A stretch of DNA of 6,704 nt from Erysipelotrichaceae bacterium (GTDB lineage Bacteria > Bacillota_I > Bacilli_A > Erysipelotrichales > Erysipelotrichaceae), in NCBI GenBank assembly GCA_024681275.1, contig JAILBD010000225.1, positions 1-6,704 of the forward strand, written 5' to 3'. Numbering within the stretch: the first letter of the stretch is position 1; each line of letters opens with the position of its first letter. The notes under the pieces are model-generated. The model had not been told where the DNA came from and searched no databases. It saw only the letters and a program-made list of their open reading frames with translations. Both the position numbers and the translations under genes were made by a program. Below, piece after piece: positions 1-5,099 of this stretch.

Positions 1-130
1 TTGTGTACGTGTTTCTGTACATGAATACGATAGACAGGATCAGCCCCATGAACATGGAAGCGACGATCGCCAGCATGAACTGGCCCAAAGTCAGTGATCC
101 TGTAAAAATACTTGAGAAAATGTTTGTCAT
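1..130 (-). CDS. DUF4956 family membrane protein, N-terminal 43 residues (cut by window edge)
   Basis: Reading from 130 leftwards gives MTNIFSSIFTGSLTLGQFML followed by a hydrophobic stretch and then Arg-Asn-Thr-Tyr. A short amphipathic start, a membrane span and a 'Y-[RK]-N-x-Y' turn is the opening I associate with DUF4956 proteins (usually about 220 residues, several spans, function unknown). These genes commonly sit beside VTC-domain genes, and this one begins 2 nt after the VTC stop codon. The start at 130 is chosen because AAGGAG lies 9 nt upstream. An in-frame ATG at 136 would form an ATGA overlap with the VTC stop but leaves only 3 nt after the SD. The gene has no terminator or promoter of its own before it, so it is almost certainly co-transcribed with the VTC gene. 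Family assignment rests on 43 residues plus context. Confidence 0.8.
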   Translation of the reverse strand, partial: MTNIFSSIFTGSLTLGQFMLAIVASMFMGLILSIVFMYRNTYT

Positions 131-132
131 GA

Positions 133-810
133 TCATATACTCCTTTTCAATCCTTGAGTGAAAGCATTTCCCACCTTGGAAAAACCACGTGGATAAGCCT
201 TCGCTTCATCCAATATCCTAACGAGCCACAAAGGCATCGCATCCTTGATCTTAAGCTCCATCACGATTTTGTCCGTGAGGATGATGTCCTGATCGCTATT
301 CTTCAAAGAAAGATCCTTCAGCCTGTACCTGATCCCCTTGTCGAAAGTGATCCTGAGATCTTCATCATCGACTCCTCTGAAGGAAGTCCTCAGACAGCCG
401 ATGAAGATCTTCGGTTCCAGATGGCCATAGTGATCCAAAGCATAGAAGATCTCTTTTCCGACCTGTTCATCTTTGAATGAACAGTGATAGATGTCATTCA
501 GGACTTCATCGCATTTCGCCTTGGTCCTTCTCTTATATACCGTGCCATCGAACTTCTTCTTCAGCTCAACGAAGACCTTGTCATCTCCTTCAGCTTCCCC
601 ATAGGATCTGACCCTGAGTTTCTCCTTATACTCCGGCTTTTCGATCGAACGGCGTATCAGCTGATAATTCTGCGTATCATAGTAGAGCGAACAGATGTCC
701 GTTTCATAGTATCGATCAGGACGCACATGTTCATTCAGTTTTGCGAGCAGCTGCCGGTACTGGTCCGGATCAAGGAGATACTTCTTTTCGGTCCTTGCGA
801 ATGTCTCCAT
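133..810 (-). CDS. VTC-domain (polyphosphate polymerase-like) triphosphate tunnel protein
   Basis: A 225-residue soluble protein of the VTC / triphosphate tunnel metalloenzyme fold. Visible landmarks, in order, are the opening RTEKKYLL (residues 6-13), ETDICSLYYDT (36-46), the basic KLRVRSYG (64-71), VFVELKKKFDGTVYKRR (79-95), LRTSF (140-144), LRITFDKGIRYR (152-163), IVMELKI (183-189) and FSKVG (210-214). Alternating Arg/Lys/Glu on beta strands is how this fold lines its tunnel with phosphate-binding and metal-binding residues. Yeast Vtc4 uses it to make polyphosphate from ATP, but the activity of bacterial single-domain homologues is less settled, so polyphosphate or nucleotide chemistry is inferred. 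The start at 810 is preferred to an upstream ATG at 912 because AAGGAGG sits 7 nt before it and the homologous sequence begins here. The upstream extension would also run through the terminator and repeats. No signal peptide. It is followed directly by the DUF4956 gene, a frequent partner. Confidence 0.93.
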   Translation of the reverse strand: METFARTEKKYLLDPDQYRQLLAKLNEHVRPDRYYETDICSLYYDTQNYQLIRRSIEKPEYKEKLRVRSYGEAEGDDKVFVELKKKFDGTVYKRRTKAKCDEVLNDIYHCSFKDEQVGKEIFYALDHYGHLEPKIFIGCLRTSFRGVDDEDLRITFDKGIRYRLKDLSLKNSDQDIILTDKIVMELKIKDAMPLWLVRILDEAKAYPRGFSKVGNAFTQGLKRSI

Positions 811-838
811 CGTCTTTCCTCCTTCCTTGTATGGTCTT

Positions 839-867
839 ATCTTATTGGGCGAAAGTGAATTCTTTCT
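839..867 (-). promoter_or_regulatory. candidate promoter of the VTC-DUF4956 operon
   Basis: On the minus strand a TAAGAT box (844-839) lies about 29 nt before the VTC start codon, giving a short leader with the SD. The hexamer 17 nt upstream (867-862, AGAAAG) does not resemble TTGACA. A poor -35 next to a repeat array is typical of activator-dependent promoters. The -10 match is only moderate. Confidence 0.35.
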
Positions 868-898
868 GAACTGAAGATGAAATGAGGCTGAAATGAAA
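866..898 (-). repeat. three tandem 11-bp direct repeats, putative response-regulator binding site
   Basis: On the plus strand the units are CTGAACTGAAG (866-876), ATGAAATGAGG (877-887) and CTGAAATGAAA (888-898). Positions 2-5 and 7-9 are identical in all three units. TGAA/TGAG cores start at 867, 872, 878, 883, 889 and 894, so they alternate 5 and 6 bp apart, one per half turn of the helix. Read on the minus strand the array ends at the expected -35 of the VTC promoter. PhoB/OmpR-family response regulators bind 11-bp direct repeats in this position. Which regulator acts here cannot be told from the window. Confidence 0.55.
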
Positions 899-920
899 AA
901 AGCCTTATCCAAGGCTTTTT
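897..920 (-). terminator. intrinsic terminator after the CDF transporter gene
   Basis: A perfect 10-bp stem (897-906 with 911-920) has a 4-nt loop. Read on the minus strand it begins with five A's, has a GCCTT/AAGGC core and ends in a run of six T's, starting 28 nt after the CDF stop codon. It closes the four-gene minus-strand run and insulates the VTC promoter. The symmetric A/T tracts mean it could also work on the plus strand, but no plus-strand gene approaches from the left. Confidence 0.9.
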
Positions 921-948
921 AATGATTTGTATGCAATGAAATGACCGA

Positions 949-2082
949 TCATACGAATTCCGTATCGATATTGACCTGGATCTCCTTGTCCGGATAGAGC
1001 TCATTCAGATAGGAAGTAAAATCCTGATAGACCTGTGCCCTGTCGGCTTCATAATCGACGACAAGGTCGCAATAGATCCTGTTGGACTTCTCATCGGAAT
1101 AGATCGCATGATAGGACTTGATGTGTTCGTGTTTCTGAACATAAGAAGCGATCTGTGAACGCAGAGTATGAGATCTTTTGGAATCGGTATCGACCGCATA
1201 AATGCCAAAGACCATCGCGACATGAAGTTCGTTGAAGAGCCTGATCTGCAAAGGCCGCAGGATCTCATAGATCTCCGCCACGCTCATCTTGTGATCAACT
1301 TCGACATTGCAGGAGCCGGTGTAGGCATCCGGGCCGTAGTTATGCAGGACCATATCGACTGCATTGACGATGCCTTCTGTACTTCTGATCTCCTTGTACA
1401 GCCTTCTGACGAGCTCTTCGTCAGCTGGCTGGCCGAGCAATTCGGAGATCGTATCCTTGAGGATCTCGACTCCCGCCTTGATGATCAGGCAGGAAGTGAA
1501 AACACCTGCAAACGCATCGACGGAAAAGGAAGTCAGCAGATAGATCAAAGAAGAAACGATCGTCACCAGAGAAACGAACGAGTCGTTGCGGCAATCGACA
1601 CCGACAGCCTCCAGGGATCCGGAACCGACTCTTCTGCCTGTATTGATCGTATAGACACCCAGCACATATTTGATGATGGCTGAAGCCGCGACAACAAAGA
1701 GAGAAACATAGGAAATGCTCAGCGTTTCCGGCTCAAAGATCAGTTTGATCGAGCTGATTAGCATCTCAAAACCGCCAACCAGGATAAAAGAAGCAATGAC
1801 CATGTTGGTCAGGTATTCTATCCTTCCATATCCGAACGGATGTTTTGCATCCGGAGATTTCTGCGCAAGTCTGGTACCGACCAGCGTCAGTATCGAAGAA
1901 AGAGCATCTGTCGCATTATTGACACCTTCGGATATGATGGCGATCGATGACGCCAGCAGGCCAACGACGACTTTCATAAGAGCAACGAAAAGGTTGACGA
2001 TGACGCTAAGTACTGAAGTGGCTGAAACGACGCCTTCTCTGCTGTTTTTGTCAAATTTGAAGATTCTGTAAATAAGGTCCAT
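949..2082 (-). CDS. cation diffusion facilitator (CDF) transporter, probable Mn2+ exporter
   Basis: A 377-residue CDF-family membrane protein, expected to export divalent metal ions in exchange for protons. The transmembrane part covers about residues 18-205. The site A residues fall in SEGVNNATD (N55 and D59, TM2) and VDCRND (D163 and D167, TM5), and the conserved HPFGYGR loop is at 81-87. The N-D-D-D set matches the manganese type (as in streptococcal MntE) rather than the His-containing zinc type, so Mn2+ is the likely substrate; this is inference from motifs. A cytoplasmic dimerisation domain spans about 213-298, and a further segment at 305-377 looks like a second related domain, making the protein longer than the usual ~300 residues. 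The start at 2082 has AAGGAG 6 nt upstream. An earlier in-frame ATG at 2187 would overlap the superoxide reductase gene and run through a hairpin. It is the last gene before a strong terminator. Confidence 0.95.
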   Translation of the reverse strand: MDLIYRIFKFDKNSREGVVSATSVLSVIVNLFVALMKVVVGLLASSIAIISEGVNNATDALSSILTLVGTRLAQKSPDAKHPFGYGRIEYLTNMVIASFILVGGFEMLISSIKLIFEPETLSISYVSLFVVAASAIIKYVLGVYTINTGRRVGSGSLEAVGVDCRNDSFVSLVTIVSSLIYLLTSFSVDAFAGVFTSCLIIKAGVEILKDTISELLGQPADEELVRRLYKEIRSTEGIVNAVDMVLHNYGPDAYTGSCNVEVDHKMSVAEIYEILRPLQIRLFNELHVAMVFGIYAVDTDSKRSHTLRSQIASYVQKHEHIKSYHAIYSDEKSNRIYCDLVVDYEADRAQVYQDFTSYLNELYPDKEIQVNIDTEFV

Positions 2083-2107
2083 AATCAACTCCTTTTCAAA
2101 TATTATA

Positions 2108-2131
2108 AGACCCTGCGCATCGGCAGGGTCT
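2108..2131 (-). terminator. hairpin between superoxide reductase and CDF genes (weak terminator, attenuator or operator)
   Basis: A perfect 9-bp inverted repeat, AGACCCTGC (2108-2116) and GCAGGGTCT (2123-2131), has a 6-nt spacer. On the minus strand the right arm is followed by TTATAATATTT, which is T-rich but interrupted. A leaky terminator that lowers CDF expression relative to the upstream gene is therefore possible. The same bases contain a TATAAT (2107-2102) touching the hairpin, so the dyad might instead be an operator over a small promoter, although no -35 can be seen. Confidence 0.4.
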
Positions 2132-2156
2132 GATTTTGATCGGATTCTTCTAATGT

Positions 2157-2531
2157 TTAACCTTTGAAGAGTGAATGCAGGTTGCAATATGCATAGACGG
2201 CCTGTACCTCATCTCCCTCCAGCAACGCGAATTCAGCCTTTGGCTCATCGCCCGGTCTCAAAGCCTTGCGCTGATTTCCGTTATTTGTCTGTAAAGCGAT
2301 CCATTCGATGTAGTGTTCTTCCAGCATCGGATGTGCAACAAAACCGACACAGACTGTGACCTTGCCGTCTTTTACTTCATAAACAGGGACATGTTTCTCA
2401 ACCGCACCGTCGGAAGTGCCGGGAATGATCTCTTCCATCGGTTCTCCGCAGCACACGACCGGACAGCCGGTCTTCTTGAGAGCTGCTACCATCTGACCGC
2501 AGCGTTTGCAACGATAAAACTTCATTTCCAT
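2157..2531 (-). CDS. dfx: desulfoferrodoxin-type superoxide reductase (2Fe-SOR)
   Basis: A 124-residue protein that reduces superoxide to hydrogen peroxide without making oxygen, an anaerobe's alternative to superoxide dismutase; cytoplasmic. The N-terminal desulforedoxin-like domain has C8-x2-C11 and the paired C27-C28 that bind a rubredoxin-type Fe (centre I). The catalytic domain shows EKH (E46, K47, H48), HPMLEEHYIEW (H67, H73) and CNLH (C116, H119), which is the four-His-one-Cys set of centre II, with the catalytic Glu-Lys pair. Numbering nearly matches the well-studied Desulfovibrio enzyme, so it is complete and should be active. An additional Cys lies at C23. The ATG at 2531 is 13 nt after its AAGGAG, a rather long spacing. 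The next in-frame ATG (2525) would be further still. The gene lies 55 bp after the TPM gene and 74 bp before the CDF gene. Electrons probably come from rubredoxin or a similar donor not encoded here. Confidence 0.96.
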   Translation of the reverse strand: MEMKFYRCKRCGQMVAALKKTGCPVVCCGEPMEEIIPGTSDGAVEKHVPVYEVKDGKVTVCVGFVAHPMLEEHYIEWIALQTNNGNQRKALRPGDEPKAEFALLEGDEVQAVYAYCNLHSLFKG

Positions 2532-2564
2532 AATTATGTATTTTCTCCTTTATCTTTCGATATT

Positions 2565-2592
2565 ATTATAACCCATAAAACGCCGATCAGAA
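2565..2592 (-). promoter_or_regulatory. candidate internal promoter for superoxide reductase and CDF genes
   Basis: A perfect TATAAT (2570-2565 on the minus strand) lies in the gap after the TPM stop codon, about 34 nt before the superoxide reductase start. With a 16-nt spacer the -35 would be TTCTGA, a weak match that overlaps the end of the TPM gene. No terminator separates the TPM gene from this point, so read-through from the upstream genes is also expected. Confidence 0.35.
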
Positions 2593-3357
2593 ACTGTGAC
2601 CGCCGCCGCCACCGGAAGAACCGCCGCCTCCTCCGCCGCCACCGCCACCGGAAGAACCGCCGGAATATCCGCCGCCGCCGGAAGAAACTTCGACATGACG
2701 GCTGACTCTCTGCTTCGTCCTGTTTTTCGACAGGACCGCAAAAGCCACGGAACCGGTCATAGCTGGCACAGAATTGATCATGATCTCACGGTCCGACTCT
2801 CTCTGCAGAGTCAGGAAGAGGAAATTGATCAGCAGAGCGACGACGGAGGCGATCAGGAAATTGGAGATATACTTCATCGGCTGCGCGATCCTTCCTCCTT
2901 CCAGCAGAATAGAAGCCTGGTCAAAGACGTGATAGGCACAGTTGTAGTATTCGCCTCTGGAGGCATAACGGTAAACATTGTCTGTGATCGTATTGGCATA
3001 CGCCTTATCGATCACCCGATAAATGGCCCCATCCGAATAGATCCAGATGTTGCGCCTTCCCATATCGATCAGGAAAAGAAATCCGCTGGAAGTCCCGAAA
3101 TAGGAACGATAAAGCTTCTTGGCATAAGAACTCGTATCGCCGTACTGACTCACCGTCACAAAAGCGACACTGCCATACTTGCCGACTTCTTCCATCTTGA
3201 TCTTCAGCATCTTCTCTTCTTCAGCGCTCAGAAGGTCTTCCTCATCATCGATGATGATCTGATGATCATCCGCTCTGACAGTCACGGTACTGCTGAAAAT
3301 GAGGACGTTCAGCAAAAGGAAGAGAGACAGGAACCTAATCATCTTTCGCACGATCAT
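2587..3357 (-). CDS. TPM-domain protein with signal/anchor segment and Gly/Ser-rich tail
   Basis: A protein of about 256 residues. It has a hydrophobic N-terminal segment (about 7-25) ending in TVRA before an acidic start, which suggests export or anchoring with the TPM domain outside. The TPM domain spans about 31-155, including FLFLIDMGRRNIWIYSDG (93-110). A second membrane span lies at about 163-184, followed by a polar region and a tail from 225 made almost only of Gly and Ser that ends GGGHSF. This layout is typical of bacterial TPM proteins; plant TLP18.3 has been reported as an acid phosphatase involved in photosystem II repair, but the bacterial role is uncertain. The start is unclear. 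ATG 3357 is only 2 nt past GGAGG, whereas an in-frame GTG at 3351 sits at the ideal 8 nt and would shorten the protein by two residues. Either start overlaps the upstream zinc-ribbon gene (by 23 or 17 bp), implying translational coupling. Confidence 0.92.
   Translation of the reverse strand: MIVRKMIRFLSLFLLLNVLIFSSTVTVRADDHQIIIDDEEDLLSAEEEKMLKIKMEEVGKYGSVAFVTVSQYGDTSSYAKKLYRSYFGTSSGFLFLIDMGRRNIWIYSDGAIYRVIDKAYANTITDNVYRYASRGEYYNCAYHVFDQASILLEGGRIAQPMKYISNFLIASVVALLINFLFLTLQRESDREIMINSVPAMTGSVAFAVLSKNRTKQRVSRHVEVSSGGGGYSGGSSGGGGGGGGGGSSGGGGGHSF
2606..2662 (-). repeat. in-frame 21-bp direct repeat in the Gly/Ser tail of the TPM gene
   Basis: An identical 21-bp segment occurs at 2606-2626 and 2642-2662, offset by 36 bp (12 codons), and a degenerate third copy follows near 2671-2687. 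The repeat encodes GGSSGG-type peptide. The tract is GGC/GGT-triplet rich and could vary in length between strains without shifting frame. Confidence 0.8.
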
Positions 3358-4954
3358 TACCTCCTTTCCTGCTGTAGAATGACGGCAAAGGTCTGGTCGA
3401 CGTCTCATTGTAGCGCAGGATCAGGTCGATACTCATGGCGCAGGCGGCCGAAAGACAGATCAGACCGCCCAGATAGTACCACCAGTCTTCCACCGGTTCC
3501 ATCGAAGCCACTGCGAAAGCGTAGACTACAGAGGCCAGACCAAGCATCGAGATCAGAACAGAACGCTTGTTTCTCAGATATCTGGCAACGGAAAGCTGCT
3601 TGAAGAAACGGAAGACCTCCAGGATCAGCACCAGGAAAGTCATCGCGATCGCGCCAGTCTGCGAAACCAGCATATCGTATACATCACCGGAAAACATGAA
3701 TGCGATAAAGAAAATGACGATCATGGCGCTCATCAGGATGCCCTGAAAGATCCCGGATCTTCTTCTGGCGGCATTTCTCAAACGGGAACGTTTCTTCTCT
3801 GACATCGGCAGTTCCTTGGTGTCGTTCAGAAGGTAGCCTTTGTCAAAGACGTGATTCTCCCTGTCTCTGATATCCTTGAGTTCGCCATGATAGCGTATGC
3901 CGACGATATATACCAGCAGAGCTGCAAACCAGATGATGAATCGGGAAGTGACGGAAACAAAGATCGTCAGCAGGAAAAAGAGGAGTCCTGCTCCGGCTGC
4001 CGTATACAGCATGAAAACATTCATGTCGGCAGGAAGATCGATATGGATCTTGCCGCTCTGGCCATTGACGACCGCATAAGCGACACGGTCCCCCTTCCTC
4101 CAGGTCAGAAACCAGACCGGCAGGAAGATGGCCTCTTCACTGTCGTAGCTCGCCTGCAGGAATTCCTGCAGTTTCTTGTTTTTTCTTGGAAGATCCAGAT
4201 GTTCCACGTGCAGATCCTCTTTCAGATCCTTGACAGCGATATCAGTCGCCTTTTCCAGGACCTCCTCCTTGTAAGTCTCCGCCTCTACATTCGGTGCATC
4301 GGCATACATACCTGCCAGATAGCCCTGACGGTAATCGACCATCCCCTTCTTCTGGAAAGGGGCGATATGTTCAGCGATCGTATCATCAAAATTCCTCGAA
4401 GCATCAAAAGGAAGACCGTAGAGACCGTTATCCCTGATTTCGGTTTTGATGTCATATTCCTCATAATAGTCGTAATTGCCTCTTGTATAGGAACGATGGC
4501 CTTTGACCAGGAAAGGATCCTCTCTGAACTTCACCGTATACATCCAGTAAGGAATGTAGAAAGGACGAAACTTCTCAATGAACTCCGGATCCTTGAACTC
4601 CTTAGGCACATAAAACTTATTCTCAAGCTTTTTCTCATAGATGCTCTTGCATTGAGACTTGCTGATCTTGAAAGGAATGATATACTTTGGCCTCTTCACT
4701 CCGCTCATCTCGGACTCCAGGATCGCCTGTGAACCGCAATAGCTGCAGTAAGTGACTGCCTCAGCATCCGCCGAGATCAGCTGTGCTCCGCAGTTCTTGC
4801 AGGTATACATCCTCGCACCCTCGATGATGTCTTCTTCCGCATCGATATTCATGTCATAATCATCTACTTCGTACAGATTCCCGCAGCTTCTGCATTTCAG
4901 TTTCTGCTTTCTGATATCAAAATACAAAGTACCGTTACAGCTGGGACATTTCAT
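3335..4954 (-). CDS. zinc-ribbon integral membrane protein (TFIIB-type zinc ribbon family)
   Basis: A 539-residue protein that opens with two Cys4 zinc ribbons: C3, C6, C21, C24 and C52, C55, C70, C73. A soluble region (about 85-305) contains YIIPFKISK, FRPFYIPYW and, near its end, LPVWFLTWRKGDRVAYAVVNG with GQSGKIHIDLP, a segment I recognise from bacterial 'TFIIB-type zinc ribbon-containing' proteins. About six hydrophobic spans follow (about 312-334, 337-354, 404-422, 432-450, 466-485, 492-512), with a very basic loop near 386-400. The protein is therefore membrane-embedded with its ribbons in the cytoplasm. It is not a transcription factor despite the family name. The biochemical role is unknown. 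AGGAGG lies 7 nt before the ATG, and this is the first gene of the four-gene minus-strand run. Overlap with the TPM gene and frequent pairing of such proteins with TPM proteins suggest they act together, possibly in envelope maintenance (inference). Confidence 0.92.
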   Translation of the reverse strand: MKCPSCNGTLYFDIRKQKLKCRSCGNLYEVDDYDMNIDAEEDIIEGARMYTCKNCGAQLISADAEAVTYCSYCGSQAILESEMSGVKRPKYIIPFKISKSQCKSIYEKKLENKFYVPKEFKDPEFIEKFRPFYIPYWMYTVKFREDPFLVKGHRSYTRGNYDYYEEYDIKTEIRDNGLYGLPFDASRNFDDTIAEHIAPFQKKGMVDYRQGYLAGMYADAPNVEAETYKEEVLEKATDIAVKDLKEDLHVEHLDLPRKNKKLQEFLQASYDSEEAIFLPVWFLTWRKGDRVAYAVVNGQSGKIHIDLPADMNVFMLYTAAGAGLLFFLLTIFVSVTSRFIIWFAALLVYIVGIRYHGELKDIRDRENHVFDKGYLLNDTKELPMSEKKRSRLRNAARRRSGIFQGILMSAMIVIFFIAFMFSGDVYDMLVSQTGAIAMTFLVLILEVFRFFKQLSVARYLRNKRSVLISMLGLASVVYAFAVASMEPVEDWWYYLGGLICLSAACAMSIDLILRYNETSTRPLPSFYSRKGGNDRAKDD

Positions 4955-4972
4955 ATCCGCACCTCCTTTCTG

Positions 4973-4985
4973 ATGATCTGATCAT
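4973..4985 (-). promoter_or_regulatory. palindrome in the leader of the zinc-ribbon/TPM operon
   Basis: ATGATCTGATCAT is a 5-bp inverted repeat around a 3-nt centre, lying between the candidate -10 and the SD. A second pair of inverted hexamers, TGATGA (4971-4976) and TCATCA (4991-4996), brackets it. It could be an operator or a small leader hairpin, but the bases are AT-rich enough for chance. Confidence 0.3.
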
Positions 4986-4998
4986 TTCTTTCATCATT

Positions 4999-5007
4999 AT
5001 TCTAACA
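4999..5007 (-). promoter_or_regulatory. candidate extended -10 promoter for the four-gene minus-strand operon
   Basis: On the minus strand TGTTAGAAT forms an extended -10 element (TG, one base, TAGAAT), about 45 nt before the zinc-ribbon start codon. The -35 region is weak (CTGAAT with an 18-nt spacer), which is acceptable for an extended -10 promoter. It lies in a 145-bp gap shared with the divergent inositol monophosphatase family gene. Confidence 0.45.
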
Positions 5008-5037
5008 AAAATATTCCTTTTCATTCAGCAGCCGCGC

Positions 5038-5067
5038 GATACAAGAAGAAAGATTTACAGATATAAT
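5038..5067 (+). promoter_or_regulatory. candidate promoter for the inositol monophosphatase family gene
   Basis: A perfect TATAAT at 5062-5067 sits 32 nt before the start codon. The best -35 is GATACA (5038-5043) with an 18-nt spacer, matching TTGACA only at its last three bases. The predicted leader is about 25 nt and includes AAAGGA. Confidence 0.5.
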
Positions 5068-5099
5068 AGAAATGTACCTATTTTGAAAGGAAGAACGAC

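Noticed and set aside
811..912. Possible 34-residue N-terminal extension of the VTC protein from an ATG at 912
   Set aside because: It would begin inside the terminator hairpin and cross the repeat array, while ATG 810 has a perfect SD and the family's normal start.
2083..2156. Mn-sensing riboswitch upstream of the CDF gene
   Set aside because: The 74-bp gap is too short for a yybP-ykoY type element with its conserved loops; only a simple hairpin is present.
2083..2187. Possible 35-residue N-terminal extension of the CDF transporter from an ATG at 2187
   Set aside because: It would overlap the superoxide reductase gene and run through the hairpin. ATG 2082 has AAGGAG at good spacing and gives the usual CDF start.
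2601..2690. GC-rich repeated tract considered as a CRISPR-like or regulatory repeat array
   Set aside because: The units are in-frame Gly/Ser codons of the TPM tail, without unique spacers.
2596..3603. Long plus-strand open frame (335 codons) opposite the TPM and zinc-ribbon genes
   Set aside because: It is the mirror of two clear minus-strand genes, and its protein is low complexity and matches no family I know. The Gly-rich tail on the other strand keeps stops away.
3851..4732. Plus-strand open frame of 293 codons opposite the zinc-ribbon gene
   Set aside because: It lies wholly inside a well-supported gene, with no SD or recognisable domain. The open frame reflects codon bias on the other strand.
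5054..5067. TTTACA (5054-5059) considered as the -35 of the inositol monophosphatase family promoter
   Set aside because: It lies only 2 nt before TATAAT, far too close for a -35/-10 pair.
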